The notes under the pieces: generated by a model
The model's database searches: none
The model's input: only the letters and a program-made list of their open reading frames with translations
What the model was told of the DNA's origin: nothing
From: Saprospiraceae bacterium
Lineage (GTDB): Bacteria > Bacteroidota > Bacteroidia > Chitinophagales > Saprospiraceae
NCBI GenBank assembly: GCA_021604865.1
Contig: BQJU01000032.1
Span: 21,189 to 85,188 of the forward strand
DNA: 64,000 nt
Reading direction: 5' to 3'
Part shown: positions 9,047 to 18,200 of the stretch, one piece after another
Layout: the number at the start of each line of letters is the position of its first letter
How positions within the stretch are numbered: position 1 is the stretch's first letter
Translations under genes and position numbers: made by a program

Positions 9047-10675
9047 ATGAAAATTCTATTTACCATTTGTTTATTTATAGCCACCTTTTTGCCTTTTGGA
9101 TTTTCCATCACCACTAATTGGACAGGAGGGGCAGGAGACGGTAACTGGAGCACCCCTGCTAACTGGGACAATGGCGTTCCAGGCGTAAATGATGAAGCCG
9201 TATTTACCAATATTAATGCAACCATTTCTTCTGCTACGGGTACTCCCCAAATTTCAAGGATATTTGTAAAAGGCGGGGGTGGAAAACTTGTCACTTTGAA
9301 TATCAATATGAATATCAACGGACAAGGTATTGCTGACGAAGCGGTACAGGTCAATGCCGGCCAACTCACTTTTGGATTGGGTTTTAGCTTCAATATTGCA
9401 GCCTCATCAGGCCAAAACGGAATACTTGCTAACAATTCAAATGCATTGATTACTAACAATGGCTTAATTACTGTTTCTGTAACCGATGAGGATGGAATAA
9501 ATATAGGATCTGGTGGTATTCTCAACAACAATGGTACGCTTAATATTGATGGAGGTGCCAATGATCAACGGACATTACTGGTTAACAACGGTACATTGAA
9601 CAATAACAATACATTGAATTTAGTAGGGGGAAAGCAGTTCAGCAGAGCTCAAATTAATGAAACTGGAATATTAAATAACAATAATGGAGCAATATTGGAT
9701 ACGGGAGATGGCAGAATCAAAGTCAATGGTGTCGGTTTTTTTAATAATAGTGGCTTGTTGATGTCAACTATAAATTCTCCACTTCGAACTGATGCAGGCG
9801 CTACGAATATTATTAACAATGGGTTTTATAAATATGGCAATAATCCCCAGAATTTTTCGGATGATGGCACTACTTTAACCGGGACCAATAATGGCATAGA
9901 CCTAAACGATGTTACAAAAACAACCATAGACGCCGGGGGTATTTGCATAATTGATATTGCTGAATCAGCTTACGAATACTTTGATGGAGCTAATTCTGTA
10001 GGTTCGACAAACGGTTCCGGAAGTCTTACCCTTGGCGCAAATGTCCTTTCATCAGACCCCGTAACCTTGACTACTACCCTTCCAGGGGTATCGATTACCA
10101 TCCAGAATGTGTGTGAATCGGCCGTATTACCTATAGAATTGGTCCACTTTACTGCTATTCCAATGGAGAAGGAGGTGATGATCAAATGGCAAACTGCACT
10201 GGAAATCAACAACAACTACATGGTTATAGAGCGTAGTAAAAATGGAAGAGCTTTTGCAGAAATTGGTCGTATGCAAGGGGCTGGATTCTCCAATGTTTTA
10301 CTGGACTACGAATGGAAAGATAGACAGCCTTTCTCAGGCCAAAATTATTACCGCCTCCGTCAAGTAGATTTTGACGGAACTACGAGTTATAGTGAAGTTG
10401 CCTCGGTTGAATTTAAGAAAACCACCAATATATTATCGGTTTATCCATCCCTAATTAGGGGGCAATCTGAAGTAACAGTTGATCTTACAACACTTAAAGA
10501 TAGCCCAGTAATAATGGATTTATTTAGCACAAAAGGCCAGTTGTTACAGACCTATACGCTGAATGGCGGAAGTACCCAAAAACTAAGTACTACCATACTT
10601 AATAAAGGAATGTATATCCTGAAGATTAGGGATTTACCAGCTTTACTACCAGTAAGGATAGTGAAAATAGAGTGA
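9047..10675 (+). CDS. T9SS-secreted beta-repeat protein, paralog of the previous gene
   Basis: The 542 aa product has a signal peptide (about 1-20) and opens with WTGGAGDGNWSTPANW, the same style as its neighbour. Asn-rich turns (LNNNGTLNI, LNNNNTLNL, LNNNNGAIL) at about 160-240 suggest a regular beta-solenoid. The TTIDAGGICIIDIAE block at about 290 matches the previous gene. Unlike its neighbour it then carries a LPIELVHFTA ... NNYMVIERSKNG ... NYYRLRQVDFDG module (about 365-460), very common just before T9SS tails. It ends in a type A sorting domain (SVYPSLIRGQ ... MDLFSTKGQLL ... GMYILKI). It is predicted to be surface-exposed; no enzymatic residues are recognised. The pair arose by duplication and then diverged at the C-terminal side. 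Confidence 0.85.
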   Translation: MKILFTICLFIATFLPFGFSITTNWTGGAGDGNWSTPANWDNGVPGVNDEAVFTNINATISSATGTPQISRIFVKGGGGKLVTLNINMNINGQGIADEAVQVNAGQLTFGLGFSFNIAASSGQNGILANNSNALITNNGLITVSVTDEDGINIGSGGILNNNGTLNIDGGANDQRTLLVNNGTLNNNNTLNLVGGKQFSRAQINETGILNNNNGAILDTGDGRIKVNGVGFFNNSGLLMSTINSPLRTDAGATNIINNGFYKYGNNPQNFSDDGTTLTGTNNGIDLNDVTKTTIDAGGICIIDIAESAYEYFDGANSVGSTNGSGSLTLGANVLSSDPVTLTTTLPGVSITIQNVCESAVLPIELVHFTAIPMEKEVMIKWQTALEINNNYMVIERSKNGRAFAEIGRMQGAGFSNVLLDYEWKDRQPFSGQNYYRLRQVDFDGTTSYSEVASVEFKKTTNILSVYPSLIRGQSEVTVDLTTLKDSPVIMDLFSTKGQLLQTYTLNGGSTQKLSTTILNKGMYILKIRDLPALLPVRIVKIE

Positions 10676-10677
10676 AT

Positions 10678-10697
10678 CAAAGGTTGGCCTCCAAACA
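10678..10697 (-). repeat. 20 bp dispersed repeat, matches one end of the element near 62.9 kb
   Basis: Read on the minus strand this is TGTTTGGAGGCCAACCTTTG. The same 20 bases occur on the plus strand at 62934-62953, inside the left end of a MITE-like element. The outermost bases of that element end are not present here, so this may be a relic of an element end or a chance match. Confidence 0.5.
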
Positions 10698-10779
10698 AGT
10701 TCGCAACTGTTTCCATGAAAACAATTTCGTCAATACATAATTCTAAAATACAGGAAAAGCAACTGTAACCGCGATAATT

Positions 10780-12447
10780 ATGAATAAACATTTGACCTTT
10801 CTGGTTATATATTTTTGTGTGGCCAACCTAATGGCGCAAACCAGTTATTATGTAAGCCAAAATTTGGGTACGGATGCCAATGGGTTCGGATTGTCCCCTA
10901 CTACTCCATTCCAGACTATCAACTATGCACTGGATGACTTGGATGCCGGAGATACCCTCAATGTTATGGCAGGGGTTTATTATAACGACACTTATGGTAA
11001 CGGTGATATTTGGAAAAATGAAAAAACCGTTTCCATTAACAATAAACATGGCAACGAGCATGCTTATATTGTAATTAGGCCTTATCAAGACCACGCAGTT
11101 AAATTAAAAGGAGATGGCCTCTATATCTTACATATTCGAAACTGTTCTTATATTCGGATAACAGGATTTGAAATTGAAGGGGAAGTAAATAGTATTCCAC
11201 TGGATTCCGCCCTGGCTTATCAATTTGCCTATCGTGAATTGGGTAGTGATGTTATTCTTTTTAGAGTCACTCCGGGTACACCGCCAGAAGTTGTAGAAAC
11301 ACTTACATTTGAACCGTTGACAGATATTGAGCGGCCAAGTTATTATGATACCAAAGGTCTCGTTGGACAACTTTCTCATCATATTGAGGTAATAAACAAC
11401 CACATTCATCATACACCTGGTACAGGTTTGCGATTTAATAGCAGTGGCTATATTAAAGTCATAGGTAACGAAGTCCATGATTGTTCCCGTCGTTCTTATT
11501 CCGGAACACATGCCCTCGTTTTTGAAGCTTGTGATGATATGAATACAGACACGGACACCAAAATCTGGATTTTGAGAAATCATATCCATCACAACTATAA
11601 TGAAATCTATTCCTGGGCACCCTCCAAAACCATTATCACACCTATTATTGATGAAGGAAAAGGAATTTCTATGCAACGAAACGATGTAGAACGTGGCTGG
11701 GAATATGGCAGAATACGTATTGAGAACAACCTCACTCACCACAATGGATTCAGTGGGCTGCATACTAACAGCGGGAGAGCTATAGATTTCATTAACAATA
11801 CCAGTTATTACGATTCTTATACCGGAAACGGAAACAACCACGGCATTAGCATGCAGGCAAGCGAAGACATTACCATTATCAATAATATAGTTGTAAACGA
11901 TATCGCGCAAGGCGGTTTCGGAATTGCTGCCAGTAATTCATCCAGCAATTACACCATTGATAATAACCTCGTCCATGGAACTATTGATACCAGGGTAGAT
12001 GCAGTAGATAACAATACAATTTTTGCTGATCCGCTGTTCACCAATCCGGAGTCTTTGGATTTCACATTGCGGTCCATTTCCCCTGCTATTGGTGCTGCGC
12101 TTCCTGCTTTTGCCCCAGCTGATGACTACAGGGGTTTAGCTCGTGATGTTAATCCTGATCTGGGAGCGTTTGAATATTCCCCTGCGACCTCTATTTCTTC
12201 TAACAATGCAGATAAACAGATTATTCACGTCTACCCCAATCCGTTTAGAGAAAAGGTCATTATTGAAATGAGCAATAACCCTCCTATTACTATTGCGCTT
12301 TTTGATATGGTTGGAAGATCACTTATTAATGACGTGAAGGTGTCCTTTAATGGTTACAGGCTTGAGATAAATACTTCTAATTTGGAAAATGGCATTTACT
12401 TCTTAAATATAGAAGGAACCGTACATACCCTATTTAAACAACATTAA
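10780..12447 (+). CDS. T9SS-secreted right-handed parallel beta-helix protein
   Basis: The 555 aa product has a signal peptide (about 1-19). The segment SYYVSQNLGTDANGFGLSP then TTPFQTINYALDDLDAGDTL is the DUF1565-like opening of many polysaccharide-active beta-helix proteins. Residues about 110-400 carry helix rungs (IRITGFEIEG, IEVINNHIHH, WILRNHIHHN, RIENNLTHHN, ITIINNIVVND), each with the H/N-rich turn typical of such folds. ADDYRGLARDVNPDLGAFEY at about 445 is the common choice-of-anchor segment closing beta-helix domains. The last 75 residues (HVYPNPFREK ... ALFDMVGRSL ... GIYFLNI) are a type A T9SS signal. The fold is shared by several polysaccharide lyase families, but I cannot identify catalytic residues, so lyase activity is only a possibility. 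Confidence 0.85.
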   Translation: MNKHLTFLVIYFCVANLMAQTSYYVSQNLGTDANGFGLSPTTPFQTINYALDDLDAGDTLNVMAGVYYNDTYGNGDIWKNEKTVSINNKHGNEHAYIVIRPYQDHAVKLKGDGLYILHIRNCSYIRITGFEIEGEVNSIPLDSALAYQFAYRELGSDVILFRVTPGTPPEVVETLTFEPLTDIERPSYYDTKGLVGQLSHHIEVINNHIHHTPGTGLRFNSSGYIKVIGNEVHDCSRRSYSGTHALVFEACDDMNTDTDTKIWILRNHIHHNYNEIYSWAPSKTIITPIIDEGKGISMQRNDVERGWEYGRIRIENNLTHHNGFSGLHTNSGRAIDFINNTSYYDSYTGNGNNHGISMQASEDITIINNIVVNDIAQGGFGIAASNSSSNYTIDNNLVHGTIDTRVDAVDNNTIFADPLFTNPESLDFTLRSISPAIGAALPAFAPADDYRGLARDVNPDLGAFEYSPATSISSNNADKQIIHVYPNPFREKVIIEMSNNPPITIALFDMVGRSLINDVKVSFNGYRLEINTSNLENGIYFLNIEGTVHTLFKQH

Positions 12448-12749
12448 TGAATCTTTTATGCATTTGATGCGTATATAAGGATTGTTAAGCTCTGACCCTT
12501 TCATCTGTGTTAAAAAAGAAAGGGTATAACCAGAATCCCCCCCGTCCTTTTATAACCATAATGTAGTGAAGTTTAAAAAGTTGGTTTGATTTTAAGCGGT
12601 CTGCTCCTGCCAGATAAGTTTGGCTAGTGCCTGCCTTTTAAAAGCTACCAACGCCCCTCAGGCTACCTTGCTGTTATCAGCAAAGCAAGGAAAGGTATGC
12701 TTTGTTTTAGCCCTTGCATTTATTTGAATCATTAAAAAATAATTAAGTA
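12448..12749. other. 302 bp intergenic stretch with two small inverted repeats
   Basis: No gene is visible. ACCCTTTC (12495-12502) pairs with GAAAGGGT (12518-12525), but no T tract follows. CCTTGCT (12666-12672) pairs with AGCAAGG (12684-12690) about 60 bp before the next start. Either could be a weak terminator or leader structure; neither is convincing alone. Confidence 0.4.
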
Positions 12750-15080
12750 ATGATGAAATTCAGATTTTACACTTTACTACTATTGGCCGCTTTCCTATAT
12801 GGAGGAAATGCGGGATTACAAGCACAAGACTGTGCCCTGGAAAATGATGTCCAAGTTTACAATGAAGGAGAAAGCGGAGACCTGGGAGGTAATGTCAATA
12901 CGCCTTCTGAAATTACCTTTCCCGCCCCAGTTCTCGATGGAACTAACTATGTTTTGATAGGAAGTGCACCCGATGATGAACGTGATGGCTTCTACTTTAC
13001 GGTTCCCGTAGGCTTTACACTGGAAGTATTCAATATTAGTGAATTCACCTCTTGTGAGGCAATTAAGTCTATCAAAGTATGGACTGGACCAAATAAAGAT
13101 GGAACAGAACTAGTTAATGAACAAAATTATAGTGGAGGTAACCTCGCTGTACTTGAAGCAGGTACTTATACCGTCCTCATTGATCACGACCCTACTCCTG
13201 ATTGCAGCATTACTTGTTATAGGGTACAATTTCAGTTTTCTGCTATTGATGTAGAAACTCCGGACGCGCCAACCATTGATATTCAGGAAGCAAATGCCTG
13301 TTTGGGTGCTACCGGCTTTGGTGCCCGCATCTCTGTCAATGATCCGGGTGAGGGTTTGGAAGTGTATTGGCGGGTATTGCAAGCACCAGCTGGTGCCTCC
13401 TTTGGACCCGGCGATGAACTGCCTCCATTGGTCAATGTAAGTGAATACCGAACTGACCAGCGTTCTCGTGGTGAGTGGTTTCGTTTAAAGCAGTCAGCCG
13501 CCGATGTTGCTGCCGGCACTTATACGTTTGAAGCCTTTGTTAAGAATACCTCCGGAGCATCCAGCGATGCTGTTGGTCCGTTTACAATTATAGCAGATTT
13601 GCTGCCTGAGGTTGCAATCAATTACAATGGTGCACCTGAAGGTGGTTGCCCGAGTGGAGCTACTGTATGCAGTGGAGAAACCACGGATGTTTCCTTCTCC
13701 GTACCTGGCGCAGATCAATTAATTATCACAGCTATTCGCTATGACCTGGAGTCCAGTGCAGGCGGTGTATGTGCACAGGGAGCAATAGATGGATATGGCC
13801 CGATCACCGGAGGTACAATTGCACTAGGAGATAATGTCATTGGAGGCATTTCTCAAACTTTTGTAAATAATACCAGTGAATCCGTGCGTATTGCCTATCA
13901 GGTGGAGCCCCGTTCTTCTACTGGTTCTATGTGTGTTGGTGAAGCTAAATTTATAGGCATCGTTGTAGAACCTCAGCCTTCATTCACCTGTTTGAACAAT
14001 GAAGTTACCCTACAGACCAATTTTTCTTTGTTAACAGCCTCAGAGGTTGTCAATTTTGAAAATTACGGTAATACTCTGGACTGTTCTTATTCACTGGTTA
14101 GCATCACTCCAAATCTGGTTACCTGTGATGATTACAACACAACTGTTCCGGTTGAAGTAGTTGTAAGGGATGGTTCCGGAAATACCTCTTCCTGTACTGC
14201 TATGGTTTTTGTGGAAAAGGGCACTGCCCTGCCTCCAGGATGGAACCACAATGATATCGGGTCAGCCAATGGAAATGCTGAATATGATTACTGCGATCAG
14301 TCCTTTACTGTTCAGTCAACCGGAACCTCACAACCGACCGGCGACATTCAACATTTTGCCCATACCAACCAATGTGGTGATTTTGAAATTATCGCCCACG
14401 TAAGCGATATCGAAGGGCTCGGTTTCGCAGGAATCATGGCCAGAGAGAATAGCAGTCCAGGTGCCAGAAAAATTGCGATCAAAACTCAATTGAGTAACAT
14501 GCTCCGAAGAGATCTCAGAACCACTCCTAATGGATTTGCTCAAAGCAATATGTTCTTTCGGCCCGGTGCTTCCTGGTTGCGGCTCGTAAGAACAGGAAGT
14601 TCTTTTATTGGTTATGCCTCCGTTGATGGCAGTAATTGGCAACATATTTTTGGCCTTAATTTGTCATTTGCGAGCTGTCTTGAAGTTGGATTATTTTCTG
14701 AAGGAGCTAATGCTAATACCAATACTGCAATCTTCTACAATGTTTCTATCAATTCAGTAGTGGCGCTCAGCACTCCTTCAATTGATGGCCTCGTTGTAAA
14801 TTCTTCGACTGATCAAAGTCAAGGGTTCCAATGCTATCCTAATCCGGCAACGGATGAATTGAATGTAGAACTAAAAGATTACCAAGGCCAATCCGTTGAG
14901 ATACTTATTAGCAATAACCTGGGCCAAACTGTTCATTATCGCCAGATTGATGAGACACAATCTCAAAGCGAACGTTTTGATCTGAATGATTTGAACGACG
15001 GCATTTACCTGGTAACTGTCCGATCGACAACCGGAGAGCAGGAAACTAAAAAATTGGTTGTACAAAAAACGAGACCATAA
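12750..15080 (+). CDS. T9SS-secreted multi-domain protein with DUF1349-like module
   Basis: The 776 aa product has a signal peptide (about 1-25). Cys-rich beta domains follow: one at about 26-170 with paired cysteines (FTSCEAIKSIKVWTG, DCSITCYRVQF) and immunoglobulin-like ones at about 175-490. Residues about 495-670 (WNHNDIGSANGNAEYD ... GFAGIMARENSSPGARK ... WLRLVRTGSSFIGYASVDG) match the layout of a DUF1349/concanavalin-like jelly-roll used for carbohydrate binding. The C-terminus (QCYPNPATDELNVE ... ISNNLGQTVH ... GIYLVTV) is a type A T9SS domain. The predicted role is binding of glycans or surfaces; no catalytic residues were seen. It faces the giant adhesin gene, with a shared terminator between them. 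An ATG one codon later could equally be the start. Confidence 0.85.
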   Translation: MMKFRFYTLLLLAAFLYGGNAGLQAQDCALENDVQVYNEGESGDLGGNVNTPSEITFPAPVLDGTNYVLIGSAPDDERDGFYFTVPVGFTLEVFNISEFTSCEAIKSIKVWTGPNKDGTELVNEQNYSGGNLAVLEAGTYTVLIDHDPTPDCSITCYRVQFQFSAIDVETPDAPTIDIQEANACLGATGFGARISVNDPGEGLEVYWRVLQAPAGASFGPGDELPPLVNVSEYRTDQRSRGEWFRLKQSAADVAAGTYTFEAFVKNTSGASSDAVGPFTIIADLLPEVAINYNGAPEGGCPSGATVCSGETTDVSFSVPGADQLIITAIRYDLESSAGGVCAQGAIDGYGPITGGTIALGDNVIGGISQTFVNNTSESVRIAYQVEPRSSTGSMCVGEAKFIGIVVEPQPSFTCLNNEVTLQTNFSLLTASEVVNFENYGNTLDCSYSLVSITPNLVTCDDYNTTVPVEVVVRDGSGNTSSCTAMVFVEKGTALPPGWNHNDIGSANGNAEYDYCDQSFTVQSTGTSQPTGDIQHFAHTNQCGDFEIIAHVSDIEGLGFAGIMARENSSPGARKIAIKTQLSNMLRRDLRTTPNGFAQSNMFFRPGASWLRLVRTGSSFIGYASVDGSNWQHIFGLNLSFASCLEVGLFSEGANANTNTAIFYNVSINSVVALSTPSIDGLVVNSSTDQSQGFQCYPNPATDELNVELKDYQGQSVEILISNNLGQTVHYRQIDETQSQSERFDLNDLNDGIYLVTVRSTTGEQETKKLVVQKTRP

Positions 15081-15158
15081 TTGTTTTCGCAGGAAAATTA
15101 AAACCAACCTGTGCCACCCGGAGTTTAGAGAAAAAGAAGAGATTGTGGATGACCATTC

Positions 15159-15208
15159 TTAAAAAAGTAAAGCGGTATCGGAGCATTTCGGTACCGCTTT
15201 ATTCTTTT
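15159..15208. terminator. Bidirectional intrinsic terminator between convergent genes
   Basis: TAAAGCGGTA (15168-15177) and TACCGCTTTA (15192-15201) form a perfect 10 bp stem, extended by an inner CG/CG pair. A T-rich tract follows on the plus strand and a run of six A precedes it (T on the minus strand). It can serve both the plus-strand gene ending at 15080 and the minus-strand adhesin ending at 15220. Confidence 0.85.
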
Positions 15209-15219
15209 ACAAGACCCAC

Positions 15220-18200
15220 CTATCGCATCAGCGACACATCACCCTTTACAATCATCGCTTCACCACCAATGAGTACCACTTCCACAAAAAAGACGTAGAC
15301 ACCCGAATTCATATCCTCTCCATTACGCCTGCCGTCCCAACCATGGCTAGCTCCATTCGGGAAGAAAGGACCTTCTACATAAAGCTGATTGCCCCAGCGA
15401 TCAAAAATCTGGAATTGTTCAATGTGTTCTACTCCTTTTCCTGCAAAAATCTGAAGCTTATCATTTACACCATCTCCATTAGGCGAGAAAGAGTTAGGAA
15501 CAAATACATCCACCTTTTTCGAAACGATTATCCTGATTTGATCAGAAACTTTACATCCATTTTCATTTATAACCTCCAGTTCGTAAACCATACTTTCCAT
15601 TGGTGTGGCATAAGTAATAAAAGTGTCTGGCTGACTGAGGTAAGTCTCCGGCTTCCATTGCCAAGAATCTGGTAAAAAATTCATCTGAGCTTGCAACAGG
15701 ATACTATCTCCTAGTCTGATCTCCGCATCGGGGCCCAAATCCAGTGAAAGTTCGGCCCCACTGTCGACTATAATATCAACAGACTGACTACAATCGTTAG
15801 CATCTTGTACAAAAAGAGTATAATTGCCGGGGCTTATTTCAGGAATTGATTGAGGAAAGTTGGTAATCGATGTAAAGAAGGTACCATCCAGACTGTACTC
15901 AAAGCTATCACCACCACCACTTATATTATTGATCAAAATTTGTCCATCACTATTTTCAAGGCAACCGGCACCATGTCCTGTTGCTTCAACCAGTATGGGA
16001 AGTGGGCCGTTTAGGGAAACGTTAGCTTCCTGGACACAACCAATACCATCAGTAACAGTGACGAAATAATTTCCAATACCTAAGCCGGCTATTTCAGCTG
16101 ATTGATTGCCATTACTCCAATTGTAGGTATATGGAGTAAGCCCCTGAGAGGCCATGACTATGGCAGTACCATCTTCTGCCTCCGCACAGCTAACCCCAAA
16201 GCCATTATAATCGCTTGAAACCTCGGCAAGTACATTAAGATGGCTAACAGTAATTTCCACTTCAGGACTATCTACAATAACTGGACACCCATTAGCCGCC
16301 ACAATGTTTGACAATACAAAGGAACTGCTTGTAGTGGGCGTTACATCGACAGTTTGGCTGCCTGTTACTTCTGTGCCTAAAATTTCCAAGCCAACGGAAG
16401 GCTGGATTATATAGTCATAGGTAAACCCACCATTGGTGAAAAGTCGGAGGCTCGTTACTTCTCCCTCACACAGTACTGTATCTCCTACTAGCGTTGCCAT
16501 ATTCTCTGGTTCATAAGAAGTATTTACCAAAATAATAGAATCACAACCATTTGCTGCTGCATTTTCCAAGGCTACCGTACCACTAGGGTTGGAACGGTTA
16601 AAAACGGTGTTTCCTACCTCCAGACTTGCATTAAAACATAAAACAGTATCGAGCATTGATTCGGCAGGTGGGAGAAAGAATACATTTACGGTAATGGTAG
16701 AGTCGCAACCATTGCTTGATGCTCCAGCCAGCACTACGATCCCGCTGGGGTTATCTTCATCAAATTGCATGCCTCCCAATTGCAAACTTTCTCCAGTACA
16801 TAAATCTGCCTCAAAAGTAAAGACAGCTGTATCGTAGAAAGATATCTGCACATTGATAATAGAATCACACCCATTATTTGCTGCTCCCGGCAATATAACC
16901 TGATCATTTGTATTTGATTCATCAAAATTTACACCCCCAACTGTTACTGTTTCACCAGGACAAAGGGTCTCAAAATAGGAAGATTCAGCCGGTATAATAC
17001 ATCCTTCAGCTTCCAGATTCAGCTGACAGCTCTCCATACATTCTCCCAAGGTAACCTCAATTGTGAAGTTTCCTTCCGGGAGACCGGAAATCGGATTGTC
17101 TCCAAGGGTGCCGGTTATGCTTCCAGAAACGCCCATCGCATTATCATAAGCAATGGTATATGAACCTGTGGGGCCATCACTGATCACAACGTTTATTATT
17201 CCATCTGATACTCCCTCACCTGTTGGTTGTTGCGATATATTACAAGTCAGTACAATGTTAGCAGGTTCCTGAAGCACGACTGGGATTGTCTGTATACAAC
17301 CAACTTCATCTGTCACAGTTACGGAATAGGTGCCGGCAGCAAGATTTTGTGGATCTTCCGTTCCATCCAGACTATCATCATTCCAATCGATGGATACAAT
17401 GTTTTGACTACCATTAATTATAAGGTCTATGCTGCCGTTGGCATCTCCTGCACAGTCCGGATTTGTTCCGTTAATTTCCAGACTAAGATCACACCCAGGA
17501 GCATTAAGATTGAAGTTACAACTCACTGTACAACCATTATCATCTTCAACCATAACCACATAAGCACCTTCACTGAGGTTATTGATCGCTAAGGTACCTT
17601 CAGTAATCGAATTATCGGTTCCATTGACCGGCCCTGACCAGGTTACTGTATAGGGAGGTGTACCGCCCATTACCTCTAAAATCAAACTACCATCACTACT
17701 CCCCTGGGAATTTGGATCAGTTGTATCTGAGCAATCTATTTCAAGTACCGATGGTTCCGTTAGTTCAATACTCGTCATACTGATACAGCCAAGACCATCT
17801 GTTACGGTCAGTTGGTAAATACTGGCTCCAAGTTCACTCAAATTACTTAGGCCGTCAAATTGGTCATCCGACCAATCGAAAGTATAGTTACCATCTCCTC
17901 CTTCCGGAGTTACAATCAAACTTCCGTCCAGGCTACCATTACAAGAAGGTGAGGTGGTCGTTTCAACCAAAGTAAATGTACAGGAGGTTGCACTTAGCAT
18001 TACAATACATTCCGCAGTACAGTTTCCGTTAGAAATGCTGATCTCATATATTCCGGAAGGTAGATTATTGATTATATTATTTCCCAGATTACCCGGGATC
18101 GTCCCATTTACACCTTCACTATTGTCATAAGAAATGGTATAAGGGCCAGTCGGGCCATTGTTCACTACCACATTAATACTGCCATCGGTTGCTGATGGAC

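Noticed and set aside
12495..12525. Intrinsic terminator after the beta-helix gene
   Set aside because: The 8 bp stem has a 15 nt loop and no T tract; kept only as a note in the intergenic entry.
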